DNA of 63,457 nt from NCBI GenBank assembly GCA_017615325.1, contig JAGAAI010000038.1:1-63457 (forward strand), given 5' to 3'. The position numbers were made by a program, and so were the translations under genes. The stretch comes from Clostridiales bacterium. Lineage in GTDB: Bacteria; Bacillota; Clostridia; Saccharofermentanales; Saccharofermentanaceae. Below are positions 46,729 through 57,425 of this stretch, piece by piece. How positions within the stretch are numbered: the first letter of the stretch is position 1; each line of letters starts with the position of its first letter. The notes beneath the pieces were generated by a model. The model worked only from the letters and a program-made list of their open reading frames with translations. It searched no databases and was not told the DNA's origin.

Positions 46729-49700
46729 TCAATCTTCATCGAACATTTCGCTGTCCGAAGAATCCTCTGCGATGCTTCCGTCATCGTTGGCTTCAACGAA
46801 TCCGTTTGCAAACAGGTCTTCAGATACAGACTGCATGTCGGGAACTATGGGCTCATAGTCCTCACCGTCGATGGATCTGCGCATCTTCTCGGATGCTACA
46901 TTGATTCCTTCGAATGATGTCGATGTCTCGGCAACATTGATCTCTTCGTCGTCAACATATGTCTTAACGTCCAGAGCGAGAGCCTTGAGCTCGTTAACGA
47001 GGACGTTGAATGACTCAGGAATTCCCGGATCGGGAACGTTGTGGCCTCTGACGATAGCATCGTAGGTCTTGGATCTTCCCTCGATATCGTCGGACTTGAC
47101 CGTTAAGATCTCCTGCAGTGTATGAGCTGCGCCGTATGCCTCGAGGGCCCAGACTTCCATCTCACCGAATCTCTGACCACCGAACTGAGCTTTACCGCCC
47201 AAAGGCTGCTGAGTAACGAGTGAGTAAGGTCCTGTGGATCTGGAGTGCATCTTATCGTCAACCAGGTGGTGGAGCTTCAGGTAGTACATAACACCAACGG
47301 TTACACGGTTCTCGAAAGGTTCACCCGTACGTCCGTCGTAAAGTACTGTCTTACCGTCGCTGTCGATACCTGCGAGCTTGAATGCCTCAGCGATATCCTT
47401 CTCGTTTGCACCGTCGAATACAGGTGTTGCGATCTTCCAGCCGAGTTCACGGGCAGCACGGCCCAAGTGGACCTCGAGGAGCTGACCGATGTTCATACGG
47501 GAAGGAACGCCCAAAGGATTGAGCACGATATCCAGTGTGGTACCGTCAGGGAGGAAAGGCATATCCTCTTCAGGAAGGATCCTGGAGACAACACCCTTGT
47601 TACCGTGACGGCCGGCCATCTTATCACCTACGGAGAGCTTTCTCTTCTGTGCGATATATACTCTTACTCTCTTCTTGACACCGGAAGCCAGAGTGGGGTT
47701 GGTCTCCTTGTCGGACTTAACGACATCGACTACGACACCGCCGCCGCCGTGAGGAACTCTCTTGGAAGTATCCTTGACTTCCTTAGCCTTCTCACCGAAG
47801 ATCGCCTTATAGAGCTTCTCTTCTGCGGACTGCTCAGTCTCACCCTTAGGAGAGATCTTACCAACGAGGATGTCACCGTCCTTGACTTCGGAACCGACCA
47901 TGACAACACCGTCTTCGTCGAGCTTGGACAGAGCCTCGTCACCGACGTTCGGAACTTCTCTTGTGATAAGCTCGTCGCCCAGCTTTGTCTGTCTTGCTTC
48001 ACACTCATGTTCTTCGATATGGATGGATGTGTAAACATCATCCCTTACGATCCTCTCGTTTACGAGAACAGCGTCCTCGTAGTTATAACCTTCCCATGTG
48101 GTGAATCCGATGAGAACGTTACGGCCCAATGCAAGCTCACCGTTGTCGGTAGCAGGACCGTCTGCAAGGACTTCGCCTTCCTTGACCTTGTCGCCCAGGT
48201 GAACGATAGGACGCTGGTTGATACATGTGCTCTGGTTGGAGCGCTGATACTTGGAAAGCTGATATGTATCGATCTTACCTTCTTTGGTGGTAACCTCGAC
48301 CTTGTCTGCAGCAACATAGCTTACGACACCGTCATGCTCTGCAACAGCGCAGACGCCGGAGTCCTTGGCGGCACGGAATTCCATACCGGTTCCGATGATA
48401 GGTGCTTCAGGCTTGATAAGAGGTACAGCCTGACGCTGCATGTTGGAGCCCATGAGGGCACGGTTAGCGTCGTCGTTACCAAGGAAGGGGATAAGGCTCG
48501 TGGATACGGATACAAGCTGCTTAGGAGATACGTCCATGTAGTCGACCTGTGAGGGCCTGAGTTCAAGGAACTGGTCCAGATGACGGCAGACGATCTTCTC
48601 GTTAATGAAGTGACCCTTGTCATCGAGAGGCTCGTTAGCCTGTGCAACATTGTAGTTATCCTCTTCGTCAGCCGTCATGTAACGGACTTCGTCAGTGATA
48701 ACGTTATTCTCTTTATCGAATCTTCTGTAAGGAGTCTCAATGAATCCGTACTTGTTGATCCTTGCGTATGTAGCAAGAGACGTGATAAGACCGATGTTCT
48801 GGCCTTCAGGTGTCTCGATAGGACACATTCTTCCGTAGTGAGTCGGGTTGATGTCTCGAACTTCCAGGGATGCTCTGTCTCTGGTAAGACCGCCGGGACC
48901 CAATGCGGACAATCTTCTCTTGTTTGTAAGCTCAGCCAGAGGGTTGGTCTGGTCACAGAATGAAGACAGCTGGGATGAACCGAAGAACTCTCTGAATACT
49001 GCAGACAGAGGTCTTGTGTTGACCAGCTGGAGAGGGGATGCCTTCTCCGGGTCACCGGAGTTGATCTGTGAAAGTCTCTCTCTGATGTTCTTCTCTACAC
49101 GGCCCATACCGGAACGGAGCTGGTTCTGAAGGAGCTCGCCTACAGACCTTACTCTTCTGTTACCGAGGTGGTCGATGTTGTCAACTGCACCTACACCGTG
49201 GTGGAGGCCGATGAAGTAGGAAACGAATGCCATGAAATCGTCAACGCAGAGGTTCAAAGGCATGAGGTCGCTCTTTCTTTGATCAAGAAGCTCCATCAGT
49301 TTCTCCGAGATGTCGATCTTCTTGTCGGCATTCTTTGCTTCCTTTGCCTCGTTGATGACTTCACGGAGAACGCTTACTCTTACGCGCTCGTTAACTGTCG
49401 TCTTCTCGATGTCGAAGTTCTTGAGGTCAGCCTTCTTGAAGCTGTCGCGGATGAATCTGTCGGGATCTACTCTGCCGTTACCGATGACCTTGTGAGGCTC
49501 CTCGGCAACCTTGATCTCGTCACCCGTTCTGCTGATAGGATAGATAAGGCACTGTGTGATACCTGCCTCTTCTACTGCCTCTGCAAGTTCTCTTGTGATA
49601 TCCGTATCCTTCTTGACGATGACCTCACCGTCTTCGGATGTGATATCCTCAGCTGCCTTGTGACCTTCGATCCTGGCAGCGATGGAAAGCTTCTTGTTGA

Positions 49701-50589
49701 CCTTGAAGATACCTACTCTTGCAAGATCGTATCTTCTGGAATCAAGATATGTGTTGTTAAGATACTTCTCTGCAGCATCCGTGCTGGCGATATCGCCCGG
49801 ACGTGCCTTGCGGAAGAATTCCTCCAATGCTTCGTTGCGGTTCTTTGTCTTATCCTCGGCAAGAGTTGCTCTGATGCACTCCTCATCACCGAACATATTG
49901 ATGATATCCTCGTCGTTCTCGAGACCCAAACATCTCAGGAATACGGACAGAGAGATCTTGTGTGACTTGTCTGCGTGGATGGAAACGCTCTTGTTCTCAT
50001 CCTCGTCGATAAGGAACCATGCGCCCCTGTAAGGGATAAGTTCGCCCGTATAGAGCTTCTGACCGAACTTACCGCTTGCTGTACCATAGTAAGCTCCAGG
50101 TGAACGTACGATCTGGCTGATGACTACACGCTCAGCACCGTTGATGATGAAGGTGCCGTGCTCGGTCATGATCGGGAAATCAGTGATATATGCCGTCTCG
50201 TCCTTGATCGTACCGTCTTCTTTATTATGCAAACGGATCTTTACAAACAGAGGAGCAGCATAGTTACTGTCATTCTTCTTGCACTGATCGATAAGATAAG
50301 CCTTGGAAAGGTTGCTCGTATCGGTCTTGGTGGAACTCTTCCTGTCAGCCGCATCCGTAGGATTGATCGGGGAGTCGGGATTGAATTCCTTCTCAAGGAA
50401 ATAGATCTCATAGATCCCCTGAGAATCTGTAATCGGAGATACCTCATCGAAAACTTCCTGAATACCCTCGTCGAGGAAACGGCGGTAGGAGTTACTCTGG
50501 ATTTCAATGAGATTAGGAACATCGATTACTTCGTTGATCTGGGAGTAGGACTGGCGTTCTGTCTTGCCCTGTTTGATGGAATGAACCAT
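46729..50589 (-). CDS. rpoB: RNA polymerase subunit beta
   Basis: Second-largest subunit, 1286 aa, colinear with bacterial beta; contains [13 protein letters not shown] and [11 protein letters not shown] near the C-terminus. The rifampicin pocket (bases 48904-48981) reads LSSFCDQTN and [15 protein letters not shown]. Relative to E. coli it has Ser at 513 (Gln), Cys at 515 (Met) and Asn at 526 (His), while Asp516 and Ser531 are kept. Upstream are two promoters; the rplJL genes that often precede rpoB are not here. It ends in an acidic tail. Confidence 0.98.
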   Translation of the reverse strand: MVHSIKQGKTERQSYSQINEVIDVPNLIEIQSNSYRRFLDEGIQEVFDEVSPITDSQGIYEIYFLEKEFNPDSPINPTDAADRKSSTKTDTSNLSKAYLIDQCKKNDSNYAAPLFVKIRLHNKEDGTIKDETAYITDFPIMTEHGTFIINGAERVVISQIVRSPGAYYGTASGKFGQKLYTGELIPYRGAWFLIDEDENKSVSIHADKSHKISLSVFLRCLGLENDEDIINMFGDEECIRATLAEDKTKNRNEALEEFFRKARPGDIASTDAAEKYLNNTYLDSRRYDLARVGIFKVNKKLSIAARIEGHKAAEDITSEDGEVIVKKDTDITRELAEAVEEAGITQCLIYPISRTGDEIKVAEEPHKVIGNGRVDPDRFIRDSFKKADLKNFDIEKTTVNERVRVSVLREVINEAKEAKNADKKIDISEKLMELLDQRKSDLMPLNLCVDDFMAFVSYFIGLHHGVGAVDNIDHLGNRRVRSVGELLQNQLRSGMGRVEKNIRERLSQINSGDPEKASPLQLVNTRPLSAVFREFFGSSQLSSFCDQTNPLAELTNKRRLSALGPGGLTRDRASLEVRDINPTHYGRMCPIETPEGQNIGLITSLATYARINKYGFIETPYRRFDKENNVITDEVRYMTADEEDNYNVAQANEPLDDKGHFINEKIVCRHLDQFLELRPSQVDYMDVSPKQLVSVSTSLIPFLGNDDANRALMGSNMQRQAVPLIKPEAPIIGTGMEFRAAKDSGVCAVAEHDGVVSYVAADKVEVTTKEGKIDTYQLSKYQRSNQSTCINQRPIVHLGDKVKEGEVLADGPATDNGELALGRNVLIGFTTWEGYNYEDAVLVNERIVRDDVYTSIHIEEHECEARQTKLGDELITREVPNVGDEALSKLDEDGVVMVGSEVKDGDILVGKISPKGETEQSAEEKLYKAIFGEKAKEVKDTSKRVPHGGGGVVVDVVKSDKETNPTLASGVKKRVRVYIAQKRKLSVGDKMAGRHGNKGVVSRILPEEDMPFLPDGTTLDIVLNPLGVPSRMNIGQLLEVHLGRAARELGWKIATPVFDGANEKDIAEAFKLAGIDSDGKTVLYDGRTGEPFENRVTVGVMYYLKLHHLVDDKMHSRSTGPYSLVTQQPLGGKAQFGGQRFGEMEVWALEAYGAAHTLQEILTVKSDDIEGRSKTYDAIVRGHNVPDPGIPESFNVLVNELKALALDVKTYVDDEEINVAETSTSFEGINVASEKMRRSIDGEDYEPIVPDMQSVSEDLFANGFVEANDDGSIAEDSSDSEMFDED

Positions 50590-50666
50590 TTGTAAAAATC
50601 ACCTCTCTTACAAAACGTGTGTTCCGTACGTATTCGCGGCACTTCCGGCAGCACGAAAAGTCGTTC

Positions 50667-50695
50667 TAAATACCATAAAAGTGCCATTTCGTCAA
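50667..50695 (-). promoter_or_regulatory. Predicted rpoB promoter P2 (proximal)
   Basis: TTGACG (50690-50695), 17-nt spacer and TATTTA (50667-50672) on the minus strand, about 75 nt before the rpoB start. Confidence 0.5.
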
Positions 50696-50731
50696 GCGAG
50701 AAGGGCATAATACCCCTACCCATATAGACGC

Positions 50732-50759
50732 AGTATAAAATGGTACACCCATTTGTCAA
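50732..50759 (-). promoter_or_regulatory. Predicted rpoB promoter P1 (distal)
   Basis: TTGACA (50754-50759), 16-nt spacer and TATACT (50732-50737) on the minus strand, about 140 nt before rpoB and just after the terminator of the foldase gene. A consensus -35 and near-consensus -10 fit a strong housekeeping promoter. Confidence 0.65.
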
Positions 50760-50786
50760 ATCCGTCAAGAGTTTTTATGATCCATC

Positions 50787-50816
50787 CAAAAAAAGACTGT
50801 CTCAACCGAGACAGTC
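50787..50816 (-). terminator. Terminator of the foldase gene
   Basis: Arms GACTGTCTC/GAGACAGTC with a 4-nt loop (50795-50816) and a run of seven or more T on the minus strand. It separates the SurA-like gene from rpoBC. Confidence 0.93.
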
Positions 50817-50843
50817 CTTTTGATCATTAAATTGTTTCCGTTA

Positions 50844-52418
50844 TCAATAAGCGAAGGTCTTGACCCAGCCTGCGTTGACAACATATGCGGGGGAATTGCC
50901 CTTGATGCCTTCCTCCCATGTCGTGTATCTGTTGGATACGATGGAAGATCTGGAGTTAGCCGCCCATGCAGGAACGTTATTGATAAAGAAATAGATAGTA
51001 ACTGTCTTCTTATCAGAAGATACGGATACGTACGTATCGCCTTCCTGTCTAGCTGAATCGAAGAGCCAGTTGCCGACAGCTTCCTTAGCCTCGTCCTTCT
51101 CTTTTGCGGTCTCGCCTGCATCTTCTGTCTCATCCTCAGGCATCTCTTCTTCCTCTTCTTCTCCAACGAAGCTCGAGAGGACACCGTTATCTACGTAACC
51201 GCCTGACAGGATCTCGCTTGTAAGATCCGTGTTGGCCTTTACGAGGTTATAGAACTCGAAGTTGGAAAGCCTTGTGGATCCAACAAGATTGTTAGCCTTT
51301 GCCTCAACATCGGATACAGCCTTTGCGATCTGATCGTCAGTCGCATCATCAGGTGTATCAACGTTAAGAGTAAGTGTTCTGTAGGAAACTGTCGCAGTCG
51401 TATCCTGATAGAGATTATCGAGCAATACTGCATAGTAACCTGTATCCATCTCGATGATGCTTGCCTTGCCGACATTCTCATCCTGGAAGAGGTATGCTGT
51501 AACCTTCTCATTGAGGGAAGACAGGTAGGATGCAGTCATTCCTTCATGGAATGTCGTATCTTCGCCCTTCTCGAGAGCCTCGGCATAAGAATCCTCTTTC
51601 CTCTCCTTGAGGACATCGATAACAGCCTGTGTGAAGCTGTCGGAATCCTTAGCTGCATCAACAACCTTCTGAGCCTGCTTCTTTACTTCATCCAGATTCT
51701 TAGCCTTGCCGTCATCGTCGGTCTCGGCAGAGAAGAAGTAGAAGTTAAAGTCTGCGAGCTTATACTGGTTGGGGTTCTTATCGTAGTCATCCCTTACCTC
51801 TTCGTTTGTAGGCATGAGATTAAACTGCTTTACATATTCCTGATACTCTTCGACCGTGATCTCGTTCTGGAGGAACTGCCTGTATGCACGGAGGCTCATG
51901 CCTGTGCCGTATGCAGCAGCAAGATAGGACGATACAGAAGGATATCCTGACTGTTTTGCACTGTCTGAAAGTTCATTGGCTTCCATCTCGGCTGCTCTTG
52001 CTGCCTGACTGAACTCACCGAAACCGTTCTTCTTTGCATCATTATTGAACAGGATCTGATCCATGATGTTGTCACATGTCTCATCGATCAGGGTATCCCT
52101 CCAGGTCTTGCCCGTAGTCTCATCCTTGACATCGTCCAGTGTATCACGGGTAACCTGGCCATAATAATAATACTGATTAAATATTCCGGAGAAGTGGAAG
52201 TTGGTCTCCAGGACCGATGCCTTACCGACTACTTTCTTGGAACCGTCCTCCATTGTCTCTGTAACGGTAACACCGTTCAAGACACGGGGAATAACTCCCG
52301 TTGTGTATATTGCATAGCCTGCCAATGCAAGAACAAGTACAACTGCAACAACGATCTTAACCACGTTGGCGTTGCCTGATCTGTTCTTCTTACGCTTATT
52401 GCCTTCAGATTTGCTCAT
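50844..52418 (-). CDS. SurA-like/PpiC-type extracytoplasmic foldase
   Basis: 524 aa. Basic N-terminus, one membrane helix (~residues 22-42), then an extracytoplasmic helical domain resembling the SurA N-terminal chaperone fold (MDQILFNNDAKKNGFGEFSQ, EEYQEYVKQF) and a PPIase-like domain region. The parvulin active-site residues are not clear, so chaperone without isomerase activity is possible. An acidic Glu-rich insert lies near residues 430-450. It follows the HAD gene with 95 nt between. RBS is weak (AAGGCAGG). Confidence 0.72.
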   Translation of the reverse strand: MSKSEGNKRKKNRSGNANVVKIVVAVVLVLALAGYAIYTTGVIPRVLNGVTVTETMEDGSKKVVGKASVLETNFHFSGIFNQYYYYGQVTRDTLDDVKDETTGKTWRDTLIDETCDNIMDQILFNNDAKKNGFGEFSQAARAAEMEANELSDSAKQSGYPSVSSYLAAAYGTGMSLRAYRQFLQNEITVEEYQEYVKQFNLMPTNEEVRDDYDKNPNQYKLADFNFYFFSAETDDDGKAKNLDEVKKQAQKVVDAAKDSDSFTQAVIDVLKERKEDSYAEALEKGEDTTFHEGMTASYLSSLNEKVTAYLFQDENVGKASIIEMDTGYYAVLLDNLYQDTTATVSYRTLTLNVDTPDDATDDQIAKAVSDVEAKANNLVGSTRLSNFEFYNLVKANTDLTSEILSGGYVDNGVLSSFVGEEEEEEMPEDETEDAGETAKEKDEAKEAVGNWLFDSARQEGDTYVSVSSDKKTVTIYFFINNVPAWAANSRSSIVSNRYTTWEEGIKGNSPAYVVNAGWVKTFAY

Positions 52419-52513
52419 GAGACAAAACCTGCCTTATCAAAGTATTTTGTTGCCTTAAATCTCCTCCTGAGGGTATCTGCCGACACCTCCCCCTTAGAAA
52501 AAAGCATTGTCTA

Positions 52514-53188
52514 TTATAATTCGGCATCGCGGATAATGCAAGAAAGGTCTTTAGGTTCTTCCGGAACAAATTCAGGATTTAGCTCCATAATACTGTCTGT
52601 CTCTGCCTTCGGCATCTTGGACCAGCCTACAAAAGCGAAGTCGCATCCTGCATTTCTCGCACATTGGATATCAGGAAGTGCGTCCCCTACATAAAGGACT
52701 CTTCCGATATCTTCTATCCCGGCTTTCCTGGCCGCCAGTATGACGGGGGCCCCGTGGGGTTTGGGTTCACAGTCGTCATCTGCGAAAACATATACATCCA
52801 TTATGTCATCCATACCGGTCTGCTCAACGGTTATCATGGCAGCGACTTCTCTTTTGGAAGTTACGATCCCCTGAAGCGCCCCTAGATCTTTAATAGCCTT
52901 TAAGGCATCGAAGATCCCGTCAAAAAGTTTGAGATCTCCCGCATAGAGCCTTGCGTGATTATATTCTATGTATCTGTCGAACATAGCCTTTGCCGTCTTT
53001 TCATCATAGATTCCGAAGGCGGTTTCCAGAGGCTTCCCTATATAACCCATGATCTCATCTTCATCCCTGGGGGGAATGTCCGGAAAGCCTGCGAATGTAT
53101 GCCGGAAAGAATCCATTATAAGAGGGATGGAGTCTGTCAGTGTTCCGTCCAGGTCATAAAGCACGAGGTCGTAGCGCAAATTACTCAT
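52514..53188 (-). CDS. HAD-superfamily phosphatase (Gph/PpaX-like)
   Basis: 224 aa haloacid dehalogenase-type hydrolase. Motif I is LYDLDGTLTDS, motif II IVTSKRE and motif IV YVGDALPDIQCARNAGC. Overall like phosphoglycolate phosphatase or pyrophosphatase PpaX; the substrate is not readable. I start at ATG 53188 (MSNLRYD), 9 nt after GGGAG, which overlaps the CNNM gene by 8 nt; ATG 53194 is a close alternative. It belongs to the gatCAB-CNNM gene string. Confidence 0.85.
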   Translation of the reverse strand: MSNLRYDLVLYDLDGTLTDSIPLIMDSFRHTFAGFPDIPPRDEDEIMGYIGKPLETAFGIYDEKTAKAMFDRYIEYNHARLYAGDLKLFDGIFDALKAIKDLGALQGIVTSKREVAAMITVEQTGMDDIMDVYVFADDDCEPKPHGAPVILAARKAGIEDIGRVLYVGDALPDIQCARNAGCDFAFVGWSKMPKAETDSIMELNPEFVPEEPKDLSCIIRDAEL

Positions 53189-54515
53189 CTTCATCTTCTC
53201 CCGCGGGGTCATCAGATACGGGAAGGACATGGATCATAACCTTGGAGATCCACCTGTCCTGAACATGAAGCACCTTTATCTTTAAATTCTTATATATAAC
53301 TTCCGGCTTCTCTTTTTCTTCAGGGATCCTGTCCAGTACATGAAGGACGAGGCCTGCCATCGTATCGTATTCTTCCTCATCGAACTTGATGCCTAAGATA
53401 TCCTCAAGGTCTGCCAAAGGCATGTCGCCTGCAACGATGTAATCACCGTTGGAAAGCTTTAAGGACTGCTGCTCCTCATCCACGTCGAACTCGTCGGAGA
53501 TGTTGCCGACGATCTCCTCGATGATATCCTCCAGGGTACATATACCCATTGTTCCGCCGTATTCGTCTATTACGATCGCCATCTGCATGCCGGATGTCCT
53601 CATCTCTGCAAAGAGGGACGAGATCTTTCTGGTCTCATGAACTACCAGAGGCTCCCTTATCAGTTTCCTGAGATTGAACTTCCTGGGCTCTGCAGGAGCC
53701 TTGACTGCGAGAAGGTCCTTGATATGAAGTATTCCGACGATATCATCGATGGTCCCGCGGTAAACGGGGATCCTGGTATGTCTTTCGGAAACGGCGACCT
53801 TCATGACCTCGGCATAAGATGCATCAATAGGCAATGACACGATCTTCTTTCTGTGGGTCATTATCTCTGATACTTCGGTATCGTTGAAGTCGAACACGTT
53901 TTCGATCATCTCCTTCTCGGAGTCCTCAATGGAACCGGTCTCGGAACCCGCATCGACCATCATCATTATCTCTTCTTCCGTTACGGCCTTGTTCTTATCC
54001 TCGGGGCTTATACCAAAGATGCGGAGGACCAGGTTGGAGGATGCCGTAAGGAATATGACCAAAGGTTTTGTAAGCGTCATGAAGAACGACAGGAAGCCTG
54101 CCGTGCGGTATGCCCATTTCTCGGGATTACGGGCAGCGATCCTCTTGGGCACCAGTTCTCCTGCAACAAGGGTTATATATGAAAGCACCAGTGTAATAAG
54201 GACAGTCCATAAAGGAGCCATCCAGGCTCTGGTCATGTCAGGGTCCAGAGCAAGCGTTATCCTTGAAGCTATACCTTCGGATGCGAAAGCTGATGCGAGG
54301 AAACCTGCCAAAGTAACACCGACCTGAATAGCCGACAGGAACGAAGGTTGGTCGTCGATGAACTTAAGGACCTTTTTGGCATGCTTGTTGCCTTCTTCTG
54401 CAAGCTTTCTCTCCTTGATGTCGGACAGGCTTATGACAGCCATCTCCGTACCGGAGAACAAAGCATTTATCAGAATGAAGATAAGAACAACGATTATCTT
54501 TATCGCAATATCCAT
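53181..54515 (-). CDS. CNNM/CBS-domain membrane protein (HlyC/CorC family)
   Basis: 444 aa. N-terminal DUF21 domain with three to four membrane helices (first near 5-25), then two CBS domains (VYRGTIDDIVGILHIKDLL; IVIDEYGGTMGICTLEDIIEEIVG) and a C-terminal CorC_HlyC domain. These proteins are linked to Mg2+ or Co2+ efflux, though some are called hemolysin C. Lies 12 nt after gatB and overlaps the HAD gene. The CBS pair suggests nucleotide sensing. Confidence 0.9.
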   Translation of the reverse strand: MDIAIKIIVVLIFILINALFSGTEMAVISLSDIKERKLAEEGNKHAKKVLKFIDDQPSFLSAIQVGVTLAGFLASAFASEGIASRITLALDPDMTRAWMAPLWTVLITLVLSYITLVAGELVPKRIAARNPEKWAYRTAGFLSFFMTLTKPLVIFLTASSNLVLRIFGISPEDKNKAVTEEEIMMMVDAGSETGSIEDSEKEMIENVFDFNDTEVSEIMTHRKKIVSLPIDASYAEVMKVAVSERHTRIPVYRGTIDDIVGILHIKDLLAVKAPAEPRKFNLRKLIREPLVVHETRKISSLFAEMRTSGMQMAIVIDEYGGTMGICTLEDIIEEIVGNISDEFDVDEEQQSLKLSNGDYIVAGDMPLADLEDILGIKFDEEEYDTMAGLVLHVLDRIPEEKEKPEVIYKNLKIKVLHVQDRWISKVMIHVLPVSDDPAGEDEDE

Positions 54516-54527
54516 ATAGTTTCCGGT

Positions 54528-55967
54528 TTATCTCATACCGTCCAGGATGTCTTTTAGGATCTGTCTTACCGCCTGGGGATCAGCCTTGCCGCCCAAAGCT
54601 CTCATGGACTGGCCGACTAAGAATCCAAAGCTCTTCTCGACACCGCCCAGATATTCTGTTACGGCCTTTTCGTTGTTGGCGATGACTTCCTTTAACACGG
54701 GCTCGATAGCAGATGTATCGGATACCTGGGCAAGGTTGTTGTCAGAAACGAACTTCTCGGGATCGACGTTCTCTTCGAATACCTTCTCCAGGACTTCTCT
54801 TCCGACCTTACGGTTGATCTTGCCTTCAGATACCATCTTGATGATGGCACCCAGGGAATCAGCATCGAACGTCATGTCCTCAGGTGTAATATGTGCCTGG
54901 CTGCAAAGCTTTAAGACATCCGTCATGATCCAGTTGGATGAATCCTTGGGAGCATCCGTAAGTTCTACAGTCCTCTCGAAAAGCTTGACCAGGGCTGTTG
55001 AACCTGTGATTATCTCTGCATCGTACTCAGGCAGACCCAATTCATTTACATATCTGTCTTTCTTCTGATCTGCAAACTCCGGCAGGGACTTTGCGATCTG
55101 ATCAAGATACTCTTCGCTTATAAATACGGGCATGAGGTCGGGGTCAGGGAAATACTTATAGTCCTGGGCATCCTCTTTGGATCTCATGGCATATGTGAAT
55201 TCCTTCTCGTCATCCCAGCGTCTTGTCTCCTGAACGACCTTGCCGCCGCCTTCGATCAGGTCTACCTGCCTGTCGTACTCGTAATCGATCGCACGGGCAA
55301 TAGCCTTGAAGGAAGCGATGTTCTTCATCTCGGTACGGGTACCGAATTCTGCCTGACCGCGCGGTCTTACTGACAGGTTGACGTCAGCTCTCATGGATCC
55401 TTCCTGCATCTTGCAGTCGGATACGCCGAGATACTGCATGGTGTCACGCAGTTTTGTAAGGTAGGCGATGACTTCATCAGCAGATCTGAAATCAGGCTCG
55501 GATACGATCTCCAGGAGAGGCACGCCGCAGCGGTTGAAGTCAACCATGGTCTTGCCTGTAAGGGGATCGTGAACAAGCTTGCCGGCATCTTCTTCCATAT
55601 GGATCTCGTGGATACCTATGGATTTGGTTCCGGCATCCGTCTTGATATCGACATGACCGTTCCTGCAGATCGGATAGTAGAGCTGCGAGATCTGGTATGC
55701 CTTGGGCAGATCCGGGTAGAAGTAGTTCTTACGGTCGAACTTGTTCTTACGGGTAATGTCGCAGTTTAAGGCAAGTCCTGCCTTGACCGCGAATTCGACG
55801 ACTTTCTTATTCAGCGTAGGGAGCGTGCCCGGCATACCGGAACATACTTCACATACGTGAGTGTTGGGAGCTCCTCCGAACTTTGTCGAGCAGGAGCAGA
55901 ATATCTTAGATTCGGTCGACAGTTCACAGTGAACTTCGAGACCTATTACCATCTCATAATCCGTCAT
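54528..55967 (-). CDS. gatB: Asp/Glu-tRNA amidotransferase subunit B
   Basis: Binds the misacylated Glu-tRNAGln and/or Asp-tRNAAsn and drives phosphorylation and amidation. 479 aa. GLEVHCEL near the start, Cys-rich CEVCSGMPGTLP, YFYPDLPKAYQIS and the C-terminal YqeY-like domain (QSMRALGGKADPQ). Its ATG overlaps the gatA stop as ATGA. Typical of organisms without full glutaminyl- or asparaginyl-tRNA synthetases. Confidence 0.97.
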   Translation of the reverse strand: MTDYEMVIGLEVHCELSTESKIFCSCSTKFGGAPNTHVCEVCSGMPGTLPTLNKKVVEFAVKAGLALNCDITRKNKFDRKNYFYPDLPKAYQISQLYYPICRNGHVDIKTDAGTKSIGIHEIHMEEDAGKLVHDPLTGKTMVDFNRCGVPLLEIVSEPDFRSADEVIAYLTKLRDTMQYLGVSDCKMQEGSMRADVNLSVRPRGQAEFGTRTEMKNIASFKAIARAIDYEYDRQVDLIEGGGKVVQETRRWDDEKEFTYAMRSKEDAQDYKYFPDPDLMPVFISEEYLDQIAKSLPEFADQKKDRYVNELGLPEYDAEIITGSTALVKLFERTVELTDAPKDSSNWIMTDVLKLCSQAHITPEDMTFDADSLGAIIKMVSEGKINRKVGREVLEKVFEENVDPEKFVSDNNLAQVSDTSAIEPVLKEVIANNEKAVTEYLGGVEKSFGFLVGQSMRALGGKADPQAVRQILKDILDGMR

Positions 55968-57421
55968 GATCTGCCTCCTTTCTGGTAGTTGGCGGCAAAT
56001 CCCAGGATCGTCTCTTCATCGAAGTGCTTACCGATTATCTGCATTCCGACAGGCATTCCCTCATGGTCGCTGCCGCAGGGAACGGAGATAGCGGGAAGTC
56101 CGACTATATTGATAAGTACAGTGCAGATATCGCCCAGGTACATCTTCAGGGGATCTGACAGGCTCTCGCCGGCCTTAAGCGCAGTCGTGGGAGCGACAGG
56201 TCCTATAACGACATCGTATTTTGCGAAAGCCTCATCGAATGCTTTCTTGATGAGAGCCTTGGCCTGCAGGGCCTTGTTGTAGTAAGCATCATAGTAACCT
56301 GAAGAAAGAACGAAGTTGCCTAACATGATCCTTCTCTTGACTTCCATTCCGAAGCCTTCGCTTCTGGACTTGATGTAAAGATCCATCAGGTTATCCACGT
56401 CTTCGGGTCTATAGCCATACTTGACACCGTCGTATCTGGACAGGTTGGAGCAGGCTTCGGCGCAGGCAATGATGTAATATGTCGGGATCGCATATTCAAC
56501 GATAGGCATCTCGAATGTCTCAACTACTGCGCCGTTATCTTCAAAGTACTTGACCGCTTCCATTACACGGGCCTTTACGTCGGCATCGATACCCTCACCG
56601 AAGTACTCGTCGGGAATACCGATCTTCTTGCCCTTAACATCGAAGGAAGCCAGAGCTTCAAGATCGACTTTGGAGCTTTCCGCGGAAGACTGGTCACGCT
56701 CGTCAATGCCGCTTATGACATTAAAGAGGGCTGCACAATCCAGAGCCGTCTTTCCAATGGGTCCTATCTGATCCAATGAGGAAGCGAATGCTACAAGACC
56801 GTATCTTGATACTGTTCCGTATGTGGGCTTTAATCCCGTAACGCCGCAGAAAGAAGCGGGCTGTCTTATGGATCCGCCGGTATCAGAACCTAATGAGATC
56901 GGAGCAAGAGAAGCTGCAACGGAAGCAGCGGAACCGCCGGAAGATCCGCCCGGAACCCTGTTTTCGCCGTTGGGGTTTATCGTGGGACCATAGAAGGATG
57001 TCTCCGTGGTGGAACCCATGGCGAATTCATCCATGTTGGTCTTACCCAGGATCACCATGCCTTCTTCCTTTATCTTGCGTACGACGGTTGCGTCGTAAGG
57101 CGGGATAAAGTTGGAGAGCATCTTAGATGCGCAGCTCGTAAGCATGCCCTTCGTGCAGATGTTGTCCTTAACTGCTATGGGGACGCCGGCAAAGGGTCCC
57201 GTAAGCTCACCGGACTTGATCTTGAGATTGATCTTTGCTGCCTCATCAAGAGCATCGGAAGCTACCGTGATGTAGGAATTGTATTTAGGATCTTCTGCCT
57301 TGATGGCATCGATATAGGCCTGGGTTGCCTCGACCGAAGTAAGATCTCCGGCCTTGATCAGTTTGCCTATCGTAAGAGCATCCAGCTTGAGGATCTCTTC
57401 TTTCGTGATCTTTGTAGCCAT
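55964..57421 (-). CDS. gatA: Asp/Glu-tRNA amidotransferase subunit A
   Basis: Amidase-signature enzyme that hydrolyses glutamine to give ammonia for the amidotransferase. Catalytic Lys in VAVKDNICTKG near residue 76 (Ser-Ser-Lys triad) and GGSSGGSAASVAA. 485 aa. I start at ATG 57421 (MATKITKEE), 7 nt after GGAG and 4 nt after gatC; the longer open frame has no support. Overlaps gatB. Confidence 0.97.
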   Translation of the reverse strand: MATKITKEEILKLDALTIGKLIKAGDLTSVEATQAYIDAIKAEDPKYNSYITVASDALDEAAKINLKIKSGELTGPFAGVPIAVKDNICTKGMLTSCASKMLSNFIPPYDATVVRKIKEEGMVILGKTNMDEFAMGSTTETSFYGPTINPNGENRVPGGSSGGSAASVAASLAPISLGSDTGGSIRQPASFCGVTGLKPTYGTVSRYGLVAFASSLDQIGPIGKTALDCAALFNVISGIDERDQSSAESSKVDLEALASFDVKGKKIGIPDEYFGEGIDADVKARVMEAVKYFEDNGAVVETFEMPIVEYAIPTYYIIACAEACSNLSRYDGVKYGYRPEDVDNLMDLYIKSRSEGFGMEVKRRIMLGNFVLSSGYYDAYYNKALQAKALIKKAFDEAFAKYDVVIGPVAPTTALKAGESLSDPLKMYLGDICTVLINIVGLPAISVPCGSDHEGMPVGMQIIGKHFDEETILGFAANYQKGGRS

Positions 57422-57425
57422 ATCT

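Noticed and set aside
47245..48552. Long open frame on the plus strand opposite rpoB (about 435 codons)
   Set aside because: It is the antisense of rpoB, has no ribosome site and its composition mirrors the real gene. Several similar antisense frames lie opposite rpoC, cbp and fba, such as 13078-14064 and 44606-45613.
53195..53230. Longer N-terminus for the HAD phosphatase starting at 53230
   Set aside because: It would overlap the CNNM gene by 50 nt and lacks a good ribosome site; the internal ATG at 53188 fits family start and GGGAG spacing.
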